Positions 36,402-47,662 of a stretch of DNA of 64,000 nucleotides are shown here, one piece after another; position 1 is the stretch's first letter, and every line of letters starts with the position of its first letter. The stretch spans positions 1 through 64,000 of the forward strand of contig JADIIX010000108.1 of assembly GCA_027604505.1 (NCBI GenBank), given 5' to 3'. Origin of the DNA: Gonapodya sp. JEL0774. Its lineage: Eukaryota > Monoblepharomycota > Monoblepharidomycetes > Monoblepharidales > Gonapodyaceae. The notes under the pieces are model-generated. The model was not told where the DNA came from, did not search any database, and was given only the letters and a program-made list of their open reading frames with translations. The position numbers and the translations under genes were made by a program.

Positions 36402-37298
36402 CCAGCACATCTACCCTCCATCTCGTCCATCCGACCGAGTTACTTGACCTTATCTTCTCCCCAGCATCATCTCTCCTGTCTCTCGAATCTCGCAGACTCG
36501 GTCAACCTTCTGCTTCTTCTCCATACCAAACCCCCTCTTTCCTTCCACCACTCCTTTCAACCGAGCACCATACATACCCTCCTCGATGTGACTCTATTTT
36601 CTTCTTGCTGTACGCTACCCTGGTGACTTTTCTTGGGTGCGTTTGGTCTCTGTATTATATTCTTCTTGGATTATTTTGCGGAAATGCCCCTCTGGAATCT
36701 GCGTGCGGTAATTGACCTGCTGATTCTTCTCGCGGAGCTACTATCCGGGTGTTCTTAACGGGAGAGATGGGAGTCAGTTTCGATATCGTATTGGTGTATA
36801 AACATGCTCAATCCGGACGGTGGGATCACTGTGTGTACCAGCCCCCGGTAACTCTTGACATAGACAACATCAACAATAATAAAGAATATGTAACTTCAAA
36901 TATGATATTGTGACTGCACCTTGATGGGGCAAAGTTGCGTTTCGGGTGGCCAGGAAAAGGGGCTTGGTCAAAAGCTGTAAGTTGTACTTCCCCAACATCT
37001 CGAATTCGAACGGGACTGAATGCTGCCTAATGCAAATGGCAAGATAACCTCGTGTGCTTACCGGCCCTTCAAGCCCGTCAATGGTACGTTAATGGTGAGT
37101 TGCGGTGCACTTGCTCGACCAGTTGAATTGGTGGATCGGACACAACGACTGCTCTCATGAATGGTTATTATTCGTGTTGCTCTTTTGCAGCAGATCGAAG
37201 AGAAGCTAATCCGGAACCATAATGCAACGGTCTCGACACCTGGTTCCATTGGTTCATCACTCAGCACTTGTCTGTACTGGGGATAACGCGTAGTCATA
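36402..37298. other. Intergenic, ending at an assembly gap
   Basis: Contains a C-rich ORF (36398-36715) with no recognisable family and otherwise nothing supported. Positions 37220-37298 are an exact second copy of the sequence right of the gap. Confidence 0.4.
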
Positions 37299-37396
37299 NN
37301 NNNNNNNNNNNNNNNNNNNNNNNNNNNNNNNNNNNNNNNNNNNNNNNNNNNNNNNNNNNNNNNNNNNNNNNNNNNNNNNNNNNNNNNNNNNNNNNN
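37299..37396. other. Run of N, assembly gap with identical flanks
   Basis: 98 unknown bases. The 79 bases on the left (37220-37298) are identical to the 79 bases on the right (37397-37475). That is the picture expected when two overlapping contig ends are scaffolded with a gap instead of merged. Confidence 0.9.
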
Positions 37397-37433
37397 TAAT
37401 GCAACGGTCTCGACACCTGGTTCCATTGGTTCA

Positions 37434-38392
37434 TCACTCAGCACTTGTCTGTACTGGGGATAACGCGTAGTCATAGTTGTTCGGAGCCATGATCTGGGAT
37501 GTAAACGGATTCGGACCACCGCGGAAAGCAAGACCAAACACAATCAGAATGAGTGTAGCGATCGGGAACACCATGACGAGGTCCACGAATGGGTTGTCGA
37601 AGAAGATTTTAACGGCAATCCACAAACACGCGAGTGCGAACGCGATCCAGAGGAGAACTGTTGGAGCTGCATGGAAATGTAACAGTCATCTTCAAAGTTA
37701 CCTTCCGTTCGATGACACACCGCTGTGCTTCACACACCGGCAGTGACTCCAAATCCAGTGTATGATATCACATTCGCCGCTGTAAAGATGATAAACATAT
37801 CGCGGATAAGTCGAGAGGCGTTTGCGAGTCGCTGGCCCTTTAGTCCGACATATTACATGGTGCACGCGTGTGATCGGAGGACAAAAAGAAGATCAATGCA
37901 TCGCTACGACAAGTCCACAAAGGGCGATATCACTCACAAGCGAAGGTCCTTTCTTAGCGTAAAATTCACGATCGTTGACCGAACTCCCCGGTCCGGAGGG
38001 GGGAGGGGGCAGCTTGTTGCGTGCCAGAGACCGGGAGAACATTTTCCAGAAGATCTCCATGAGCCAGACTAGCACCCATATGCAAAGTGCAGTGTACACA
38101 ATAACCCATATTGCTGTAGTTCGTAAAACACACGCGGTAGGCAGAGCGATTGAGAGACCGGCGCTGAAATGGACATCAATCCAAGTGAAACTCACCTGTG
38201 AGACCATTGTAGGCAAATCCAAAGTATAGAGGATCGAACTTTGTTGCAAGGGAGTTTGGAAAAGAGAAAACAAGTCGACAACGGACTGCGTAACTGACGT
38301 CATGAACGGTAGGTTGTTGTTCGGTAGCTCACCTGTCTTCCGGTCGTCGGATCTGCCCGTTTTGCGAGGTTACCAATCATATCGTCCGCCAT
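37434..38392 (-). CDS. Multi-pass membrane protein A (paralogue of the divergent gene B)
   Basis: Four hydrophobic segments are seen on successive exons. The first exon frame starts MADDMIGNLAKRADPTTGRQ at 38392. Then come AIWVIVYTALCIWVLVWLME with the basic loop MFSRSLARNKLPPPP, the exon RLANASRLIRDMFIIFTAAN, and the last exon VLLWIAFALACLWIAVKIFF and VDLVMVFPIATLILIVFGLA, ending at 37434 with the stop inside the sequence duplicated around the gap. The exact splice path near 38150-38330 is uncertain (one apparent intron would be only 39 nt). The gene shares motifs and an intron position with the divergently transcribed gene at 38549. Function unknown; probably an integral membrane protein of about 4 helices. 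Confidence 0.6.
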
Positions 38393-38548
38393 GATTTTAC
38401 TGTGTTGAATAGTTTGAAGTTTAGAAGCTGCAATTTAGTGTGATCGTAAGGATGACCTGGCTTCTCGCGGAGTCGGTGTTTGCCACATAACATTTGGTGT
38501 GGGCGGAGGCAGTTTATTTTTCTTGACCCAAGAACCACAGATCAAGTT

Positions 38549-39326
38549 ATGTCCAGCCAAGCAACGAGACAGGCGTACGCAAACGTGAATACGTGGCCCA
38601 TCCCACCTGGATTCAGTGGGGAGCCAGGTTTCCAAAGCGGAAATATTCGCGGTGTGTTCCAACCGATTGAGTTTGTCCACTTGTTTCTTCAAAAGTTAGA
38701 TCGTTAAACTTTTGATTTACGCTACAGCACTCTGGGTTATCGTAGGTTGATAGTCACTTCTTGCTACACTAGACATGATGTAACCCATCTGCGGATTGAA
38801 ACGGCAGGTTTACGTCATTTTGATTTCGTGGGGACTGGGACTCGTCATTGAAGCTCTTCTCAAGACATTCACCAAAGAGCCTCAACCAGATGCAGATCCT
38901 TATTTTCCAAACCGCTATGGCTGGGTGAGTTGTGCTTACAATCGGACGGTGGATGTGAATACAGAATTGCCTGAGGTCTGAATCAACCGAACTTTTCTCC
39001 GAAGGAACACCGACTCGCAAACGTCAGTAGATCCGTACGGGATGGTTTCCTTGTGCTCTTGGCTGGCGTCGTGGTGGGTGCTGACCACTAGATCAAGTCC
39101 CCCGGCTGAGAGCCTTTGTCTAACACCCTTTCATTCGGTGGGCAAGATCCAAGGCTCCGGATATGGCTCCGACCACTCCTCAATTGGTGTCCTGTGGACT
39201 GTTTTTGGCGTTTGGGTTGCACTCGTTCTGTCCAAGCTCATCGTGAATTGGTACTGGCTTGACGCGATGTTTTGGTTCATCATATTGGTTCTAGAGATTG
39301 CAGCGTTCGGCTTATCATTCAGATAA
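38549..39326 (+). CDS. Multi-pass membrane protein B (paralogue of divergent gene A)
   Basis: The exons recognised are 38549 to about 38647, 38808-38924, 39005-39073 and 39147-39326; the last three joins are phase 0. The first exon encodes a Pro-rich N-terminus (WPIPPGFSGEPGFQSGN). The next exons give VYVILISWGLGLVIEALLKT, then RLANVSRSVRDGFLVLLAGV, then SIGVLWTVFGVWVALVLSKL and WFIILVLEIAAFGLSFR at the stop. The phrase RLAN-SR--RD and the pattern LW--F in the third helix match gene A. The link between exon 1 and exon 2 does not close in phase, so a small exon may be missing near 38700. Family unknown. Confidence 0.6.
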
Positions 39327-39584
39327 TCTGTGGCCTTCGAGCTGCGGGGCTCCATTTGTTGTCGGATCAAACGGGTACTGCGGATGTAGTCTATATAGTT
39401 TTCTTTCGGCCACCAACAATAATACACACCTCTGAATCGATTCGAGAGCAATAACCCGACCATCAATGCTCATATGTGCCATGTTATCTACTGTGCTCTT
39501 CTTCACACCGAGCGTTCGCTTACAGAACATGCGTAGTCCAAAAATCCGAGTCCATTCCCAGCTCCGTGAGAGATCATCACCATG

Positions 39585-42550
39585 TCAGCTCCACTGGCGC
39601 ATTGTAGACTCATCCGGTAGCTCTTCCGACTCCCACAACCCAATCCAGTCCGCTGCACCGACTCCGCATACCGCTCCCGCCAATCCAAACAACAGACGCT
39701 CCGTAAAAGTTCGTTCCGCCCATTGGAAGCCAATTGACAGCAGAATTATACAGGAAAGACACAGTACAGTGGCAACAAACGCGTCGAACCACGTTGGTTG
39801 TGGTGTTGGGGGAGGTGGGGTGACAGGACGCGGAATGTCTTCAGGGGGTGGGAAACGGTCTTGTTCGTCACCGCCACCCGTGCCACCGTTCTGGTCTTCT
39901 TCCTCATCGTCACCACCAATCTGGTAGTCGAGAGCCGGGTATGTCGGACCGTCTTCAGGGGGGCCGGCCTTCTTGGGTGCCTTTCCGGGTCTCCGGATGA
40001 CACCACTGCTGCCACCGACTGGTACCTCATCCCCATCCATTTCTACCTCCACCCGTCCGGAATTTTTTGGCCTGGGTTCCACTCCCACAATCCGCCCCTC
40101 TAGGAAGAACTTCCCCGTCCGCACGATCTCCGCCCGGCACCACCTTCCCATCACCGTTTTCACTGGCTTCCCTTCATCGTCGGCCATAGCATCATCTTCC
40201 TTCACATCCTGAACTATGATCTGCCGATAGCTCTTATCGTGCCCGACAAGCTTGACTCCATCGTGTGCCACGTCCGTCACGAGACACCGTACTGTCCGGC
40301 CTTCGAATCCATCGTACGGCTTGTACGAGTCAAAAAGCTGCGTGACTTCCCTCGACCGCTCCTTCTTGACACGGTCCGGGAACGTGGGTTTCATGCGTGC
40401 AGCGGGTGTTCCTGGGCGAGGATAAAATTGCGAAATGTGGAGGACGGGGGGTTTGAGGCGACGAACCAGTTTGAGCGTGTCCTCATGATCTTCGGCTGTT
40501 TCAGTAGGGAATCTGGCATGACATCAGGATCAGAACGGAAGCCGATATACCATTGCTGAAAGTCCGCGGCCCCACGCTGTCACACGGAATTAGACTCACT
40601 CACCCGCAAATCACATCCGTCGCCACCGTCACCCCTTCCACTCCATCTTTCACCCCGTCCACTACCTCCCAAAACCCCTCTGCCGTGTACTCTCTCCGCA
40701 TATCGTGGAGCACCTTGTCGCTTCCACTCTGTACGGGTATGTGGATAAAACTGTACACCTGCGGGTGGTTGAGAAACTCGATAAGAGAGGGAAGATGACG
40801 GCGGATGTGCGGGGGGTTGGCCATGCCGAGACGGAGCATGGCGTGGGGATATTTGGGGAGGAGGAGTGCGAGTGGGCGTAAAAGATCAGGGAGGCCGAGT
40901 CCTGCACGGTAACGGATGGAGTTGTGAAGCGCACAATCAAACAACGTACTCAATAGAAGGCCAATGGGGATCCTCATCGCCCCCAACATCCCTAATTGCA
41001 TCACAATAATACTCACCGAGATCCGCACCCCACGCGCCGACATCCTCACTGGTGATCCAAATCTCGGTGACGCCCTCATCGCGGAGTACGTGCTCGACGC
41101 GAGCGACGATGGCCTCGGGAGCATAGGATCCGAGGTCACCTCGGGCGAACTTGGTCTTGCAGCTGAGACGGAGTGAGGTGAGGATATTCGAAAAGTGAGG
41201 GGAGCAGTGCTTTATGCCAAGATAATATGGTGAAAAACTCACTAGGTGCATTGGTTGAGACAACTTCCCATGGTGCGTTGGAGGGGATTCAAGAGTGATC
41301 AGCCTTCAGTCCCTCCCAAGGCCACCTGACATACTCCGAACACATACTATCCCCACGGTCCACTCACCCTGTGTTGATCGGTACGATCTCCACCAATGCA
41401 TTCCGTCGAACTTTCGGCAGATCGAGTGGAGCTCCGCCAGCTTTCCGCGATCGAAGGCGAGGCATCGGGATCGGTGTCTCCTCGACACCATCGGAAGCCG
41501 GAAGTGCAGTGGGTGGATCGGGTTTCTTGTCGCGAAGAAGCTGGGGCGACGACATGGAAGTCATTAAGAACCTCTGCATTTGCTTCACAGGGCCAAAATC
41601 CAGTTCCATCAAGACTTCTGTCCCAGTCTTCGAAGCCACACGGCATACGCAACATCTCTACTGAAATTGATTCCACAAGGGCGCTCACCTGTACGCAGTT
41701 CCCCTTGATCGTTTCTTCCACGACCTCTACCACCCGATCTATTTGTTGGACCTTGAGGTGCATGAATCACGAAAATTCGGAGGAAGCAAAAGGTGTGGCG
41801 CGAATTAGACTTGCAGGATCACTCAGCGCCTCGTGTCCAGTTCTCCAACAACTCACTCCGATGATGCTGATCCCATCCCATCGTTTATCTCTGCTGCTCG
41901 CCTGAGGAACACATCCGGAAACTATGACCTTCTTCCCCAGTCGTCTGGCGCGGTTGACGTCGGCGAGGAAGGAGGCCTCCGACGGACCTTTGACGGTACA
42001 GGAGTTCAGGAGCCATACATCCGCAGAGTTGGCGTCTGTGTCGGACAGGACGAGGGGGTGGCCATGCTTCGCAAGCATACCGCTCATATACTCGGCATCA
42101 CTGGTTCGCGGTGGTGGAATGTAAGGGAAGTTGGACGCGGTGTGTTACTTCGCATAGCCGACCGTCGCCGACGTACCTCGAATTATGGCTGCATCCCCAG
42201 GTCCGCACATACACTGAGTGTGATCCAGGAAGAACAAAGTCAGGGGCTGTAGAACCCATATCCTTGGCGTCGTTTTCGCTTGGGGCTGCCGATCCCTCCA
42301 TTGTCGGTAGGTCCTCTTTTCGAGCAGTCTTCACGGCCAAGACAGCAGACTCAGCAGCACTTGTCTTCACAGTTTTCGTTTTCCTTCGTCTAACGCCTGC
42401 AGCACCGTTGATGCTCGGTCTGCTGGCGACTTCCCACATCGAAACCCGATACGGAGCTCCAGATCCCGCGCCGTCACCGTCTGGCATGAGGGAAGCGGCA
42501 TCTTCGATGTCGTGGATTGCACTCGATGGCGGGAGAGCTACAACGGGCAT
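39585..42550 (-). CDS. CDKAL1-type tRNA-t6A37 methylthiotransferase with C-terminal membrane anchor
   Basis: Eight exons close in phase: 42550-42177, 42100-41857, 41751-41689, 41540-41368, 41263-41243, 41162-41017, 40901-40604 and 40512-39585, giving 748 residues. Domains in order are a disordered N-terminus (~1-115), the UPF0004 domain with three Cys (VRTWGCSHN, LLNSCTVKGPSE, VSGCVPQA), and the radical-SAM domain with the C-x3-C-x2-C cluster motif in NTGCLNQCTYCKTKFARG. Next come SEDVGAWGADLG, LRLGMANPPHI, FIHIPVQSGSD and QFYPRPGTPAARM, a TRAM domain, and a C-terminal hydrophobic anchor (VATVLCLSCIILLSIGF). The enzyme converts t6A to ms2t6A at position 37 of Lys tRNA(UUU), using two 4Fe-4S clusters and SAM, on the ER surface. 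The radical-SAM motif is split by a 21-nt exon. Confidence 0.95.
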
Positions 42551-44662
42551 GCGACTGATGTTCTCAAGGGAAAAGAATATTGTGGGGACGATCAAACGGT
42601 GCGACCACAGTCGATGGCAAATATGTTTTGCCGACCTCCAACACCACCCATCTTGGGAGCGTGACGCGGTCTTTCGTTTGATTACACCACCCTTGGATCT
42701 GTCTGGTATATATTTGGTGAGGGTCACCTGGCGACTTGCTTCCGCAAGCACCGAAGACTTTGACAAGTACCTCTGCAAGCTGAATGCTTATGGGGCGAAT
42801 TGGCTTCTTGGTCCGACCGTCTACATCTTCGGGTTTCCCGCTAAATTAATGCGCTCTGTGGGTTACGACCTAAACTCTTTTTATTCTCCGAGCTTCACTT
42901 GTATAGATGTCACTGTGTCGGAGTCAGTTCTGGGTGACGTCACGTTTTTCCTGATACGGGCAGTCCGCGAGGGATTCCGGTGCTCAGTGTGAGCGTGCTT
43001 TCGCGGTGTCATCTGAACTTGCGTTTCTTTGTCTTTCTTCCTGCTCATGTGCGATTCTCGAGTCTCGATCAAGTTTTCGATCGTTGTCCGAATATGCTTC
43101 ATCGTCACCTATTCTCTGTTGAACCAAAGATCACAAACAACTACTACCTTGCAAGGACAGATAGCCATACTACAACAAATTGAAACCTATTATTTCTTTC
43201 GGTTTTGGCAAGCCAGGGTTGGGCATGACATCATCTGAGTACAGTTGATGAGAACACAAGCCATGTTTTTCGTTCGGTTCGAATAGTGTTTCTACAAAAT
43301 GACTCTCGCAACAGGACAGTAACTAAATGTTCGAAAGGAGTTAGGAGACACAGACTCTCTCACAATCCCTTCATTTCAAAGAAATACAAATCATCTTTGA
43401 CTTCTCACTGAAGTGTCTTCATAAATGAGGTTCGCCGGAAATTCTATACATCTGCGAATTGCAATCAGCCAACCAAACGTGCACATATGTAACAGGAACT
43501 TTTGCTTGCAGAGATCAAGTGATCATCCGACATTACTATTTATTGAAGTTAGCAATCATCTGGTTTCTTTGGTTACACTCAGTCCATTTTGTGTTTGCGA
43601 TCAGATATCTCGAGGCAGTCACTTGAGCATATTTTGGTCAACGGTTCTGTTAAACCAGTTCTAAGAGGCAGATGACAGGCATACGTTTGCATGTGAACCA
43701 CTTGACATGCAGGGTTTGAGTGGTGTGATCCCGTCGTGTACAATACGTGCTCTTGATCACCAGCAGCTGCATGAGCATGTGGTCGTGGTGAGGCGAGTGC
43801 TGACGTTATTGAACGCCATGCCCCCAAAGCCAGACCGATCTGACTCTTGCTGTTTTCAATTTTGCACCCATAGATCTTGCATCCTTGCACGCTGATCTGA
43901 TCCACGAATGTAGATCATGAGTACAGTATGCACCTTTTCCATGATTTCATTTGGGCCAAATCTTGGTGAATTGTGATCGTGCGTGTCGATTTGTAAGATC
44001 TGGCCAACTGAAGATCAGTTGTTGGAAACACAACGCGTAGGGGAGTCATACTTTCCGTCCTTCTTTCCTGTTGCAAGATCATGCTGGCTACCAGAATCCT
44101 TGCACTACTCAATCGGGTTTATTGTAAAACACCCTGAGTGTGTGCTTTTGTGATTTGAAGTTCACGCAGTGACTGTCTGCTTGGATCTCAATTTCAAGCT
44201 TTATTGTGATATTTTCAGTACGGAAAGAATGCATAATATACCGCGCTAAGAAAACCCGAGGTTGGACGAACCGGCCGGCCCTACGCCCGAGGGCATAAAC
44301 AAATTATGCTCTGTCGACCCAGGCAACATTCGCACATTGACGATAAGAAACGCATGTAGGAACGATACAAGACAAATGATCAGCTCTACGTCTATGAATC
44401 TATGAATCTATGAGTCACGTCATCTAGCAATCTATCAGTTTACTCGTGCAACATCGTGAAATCAAATACACCACAAGCACACCAAACATCAACGCGGATC
44501 CTGTCCAAATATTATGCCAATAGCGTCGTCCATCCCAAAATCAAAACCAAATTGGAGTCCGGATTGCACCAGTGAAGCTCGTACCAGCTACCGCTCTCGA
44601 CAACCTGAGAGATCGGCAAATAAAAGCAGGACTCAAATACGCCGACCCCTCAAGAACAATGA
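42551..44662. other. Long stretch with no supported gene
   Basis: Both strands carry only short ORFs with no recognised motif. A short direct repeat (tatgaatc three times, with variation) lies near 44390-44415. The last few hundred bases are the 3' flank of the RING gene. Confidence 0.4.
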
Positions 44663-46008
44663 TCACGGCTCCTCGGCAATCGTTTGCAAAATGGCATCCG
44701 AGGATGGGTTGAGTGGAGACGGTGGTGAGGTGGAGGGTGGGCCGAGAGATGAAGATGGTGTTGTCCCACTTCCATTCACCTGCACGTTGAGGATGTTTTC
44801 TCGGGGGAACAGGTTGGAAAGAAAAGTGTTACGAGGGAACCACGTCGGCAACGTGAAGCTTGGTTGAGAAGGTGGTGATGCAGCGGCGGGTGGCTCGAGT
44901 CCACTCGTCCGCTTTTCGGTGCTTGTCTGAGTGATATCCATTCGACATACGGGGCACGTCCCATGCCATTCTACGAGCCATCCGTCCACGCAAGCAGCGT
45001 GGAAAGTGTGGGAACAAGGAAGGCGACGGAGCACCGTTCCCGGTTGATTGAGGGCTTCCAGGCAGATGGAGCAAGTGGGGCCAATGGTCGAGACCGTGCG
45101 GCAAGAGAGGCGTCGAAGGGCTGAGAACGATACACGACGGGTCATGGATGAACGACGGGTGCTGACACAGGGTGGCGGGCTGCTTGGGGATTTGAGGTCA
45201 AAGGCACCGTCCCCGCGTTCCAAGTCCACATTGTCAGATTGTGAAACGCGAGCTTCAGCTTCCACGCGCCATGATACTATTCCTTGTAATACGGTGGGAT
45301 CTACTGTGCGACCGTGGAAGACTGTGTCGACGTCCCGGATGGCGAATGGTTGATGTCGAGCCCGAGCTTGGGACATGAGTTGGGCGTACAGGACAGGATT
45401 TTGGAGTCGGAGCGGCGCAAGGGCATTAGAAAGACGCTGTAGATGGAATATAATAGGATGCGATTAGGAACAAGTTTTGGGATGATGATATGGCGATACC
45501 AATAAACGCTCCCATCAAACGTACCCGCCATGCCCGAAACCGCGCCCAGACCACCCATCCCAATAGGATGAAGAAGAAAATACAAATACCGCCGCAGATT
45601 ATAACGGTAGCAGTGACGACTACTGGGTTAACACTGACTGAAGAACTAGGGACTGATGGATAAATGGTGAACCCGAAACACGATCGACGGGGTTAAAAGA
45701 GTCGGTGAAGTGGGGAAACGGAGAGACAAATGAGAAAACATACATAAATACGAAGATTGCTGAAGTGGAGACGGCGTTGGTGTCACCGTGTCACTAGTCG
45801 TCGAACTCGGGCTGGAGGTGATGCCGGAGGAAGCAGCGGAGGAGGACACTGAGTCGTCACCGGCACGCGCAGTAGGGATCAACGAGAGGAGGGAAAAAGC
45901 CGAGAATGTCGCGATGGTGGAGATGGAAAACACGGTTGGGAAATGGTTCCGGTTTGACCCGGTTGGGCATGAGCCGTTGGACAGACGTGGGCGGGGAACA
46001 CATTGCAT
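44663..46008 (-). CDS. Membrane-anchored RING-H2 E3 ubiquitin ligase
   Basis: Exons 46008-45752, 45645-45525 and 45436-44663 encode 383 residues. The order is an N-terminal hydrophobic segment compatible with a signal peptide ([19 protein letters not shown]), a short Ser/Thr lumenal stalk, one membrane helix ([20 protein letters not shown]), a basic cytosolic segment, and a RING-H2 finger: CSICLEAL, then [15 protein letters not shown], then [10 protein letters not shown]. The C-x2-C, C-x-H-x2-H-x2-C and C-P-x-C elements are all present. Such TM-RING proteins ubiquitinate membrane or cytosolic targets together with an E2. The lumenal part is too short for a PA domain, so it is closer to ATL/RNF-like small TM-RING ligases. 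Confidence 0.88.
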
Positions 46009-47662
46009 CGCTTAGATATATCAATCTTGAAAGTGACGATGCAGAAGGCTGCGATGAAGAAAGGATGGAGAAACAATGACGTGAGGTTTGTCTTCCCTAC
46101 GGCATAGGACACAATTCTCCGAAAGGGTCACTATCAAGCCCACACATCAACAACGCCACCCGAAAGATGCCGAAGCAACAACCCAACAATGTGGAATAGA
46201 ATAATGGGACAGTGTCCCGCAGTCGGAGTTAGTACTTTGCGAATGCGGTCGTCGGACGTCTGTTTCCAAGATCAGTGGCCTATATGCGCTAGCCAAGGGA
46301 ATTAACCAGAATATTGACGAACACAGCAGCTACGACGAGATGCGTGAGAGCTCCTTGGCTACGACGCGGGTAAAGCCTGCAGATTTGTGCAACGAATGAA
46401 ATGTAGCAGAAGAACTGTCGAATGAGAAAGGCATCAACTGGACACGTTCGCGGAAAATCATCTCCCACTATGCCAATGGTCGTACCATTCGTCTTAAAAT
46501 GCCATCTAGAAACACTCATCCGGCACGTAACGGCTGAGGATGTGAGAAATGGGGTTGGGAGACGTAGTTATGTCGATGTTGATGACGTACTTGCCATTCA
46601 CGCACTGCCAGCTCCAAACATACTGACTTATGAATAATTTTTTTCGTAAAATTTGCAATGGATTATCCGTAAATAGAGAGAAGGAAACTGGTGGCAGGGG
46701 CACGAGACGCTGTACATCATCACAAGGTGCGGGCGCCCACAATTCGTGAATGCCGTGCATGGTAGAAAATGTAAGACACAAGAGCACGAGGTACAGGAGA
46801 TGACATCAGGAGATGCGTGAGTTTTGTGTGGTGTCGAGCCATATTCTACATGATAGTGCGCGCATACTCTTGCCTCAAAGCATTGGGGTTCCAGTGATGA
46901 ATTTCATCAACTTTTCAACAGCTCTCGGTAGCTATTGGATGAGAAGGCTAGAACCTCGAAAAAAAGCACAGTTGAGAGGGAACTTCCGCTTCTCATGAGC
47001 GTGGTCCATTGGGCCATGGTCCCACAAAGTATAGACGAGAATGCGTGAGGCATTATCGTTGTATCCCTTTCATTGCTCTCACTCGGACTTTCACTGCAGC
47101 TGAGCACAGGATTTACGAAGTTCGGCTGAAGATCTCCTTGAAGAATGACAGTAGTGTGGAACTGCCCGGCACATTATTTTAAGTACCACAAGTCCGTCTA
47201 TCGTGTCCAAAAGTCGCGACAAGCAGTGGATTTCGGGACGAAGATAGAGGTGTGGTTCCTCGTGCGTAAACTGCATGACGTCAGCCCCAAGATTCGCCCT
47301 CGAAAATCTTCGAGGTGATTAGGACTTCGCCGATATCACCGTCAAGCTAACTGTACGACAAGGCTTACAAAAGTCCTATAATTGGGCAATGGCAGCGGTG
47401 TCGCTGTCCGGTAACGGCGACACAACCATGCCCAAACTTGAATATGACAATGCCATCAGCAGCACATGAGCCCCGTGCCAAACAGCACAAAGATGCCTGC
47501 GGACGTAACGTAACGGAATAATGTTCTTTACAAGTTTTGTGTGTCGTTTGAAAAGATGCAAGGAGGTGCTCCCAATATACAACAAATGTGGCGTTGGGCC
47601 GTGCGTGCCGTCCCAAGGGAAAACAACCAAGGAATCCAGAGGGAGGAAGAAGGACGACAGGA
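46009..47662. other. Region with only a weak gene candidate
   Basis: A minus-strand frame at about 46520-46289 contains FLIRQFFCYISFVAQIC and LTHLVVAAVFVNILVNSLG, two hydrophobic stretches separated by a basic loop, with an acceptor-like CTCAG upstream. It could be part of a multi-pass membrane protein, but no complete model can be built. From 46800 to 47660 nothing is recognised. Confidence 0.3.

Noticed and set aside
36398-36715. Plus-strand ORF with a hydrophobic stretch after the cyclin gene
   Set aside because: The stretch lies in a C/T-rich 3' region, has no start context and no partner exon; most likely 3' UTR.
37058-37543. ORF running through the N gap
   Set aside because: It is an artefact of translating unknown bases between two identical flanks.
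44380-44420. Short tatgaatc repeat as a CRISPR-like or satellite array
   Set aside because: Only about three short units with no spacers; a fungal genome is not expected to hold CRISPR arrays.
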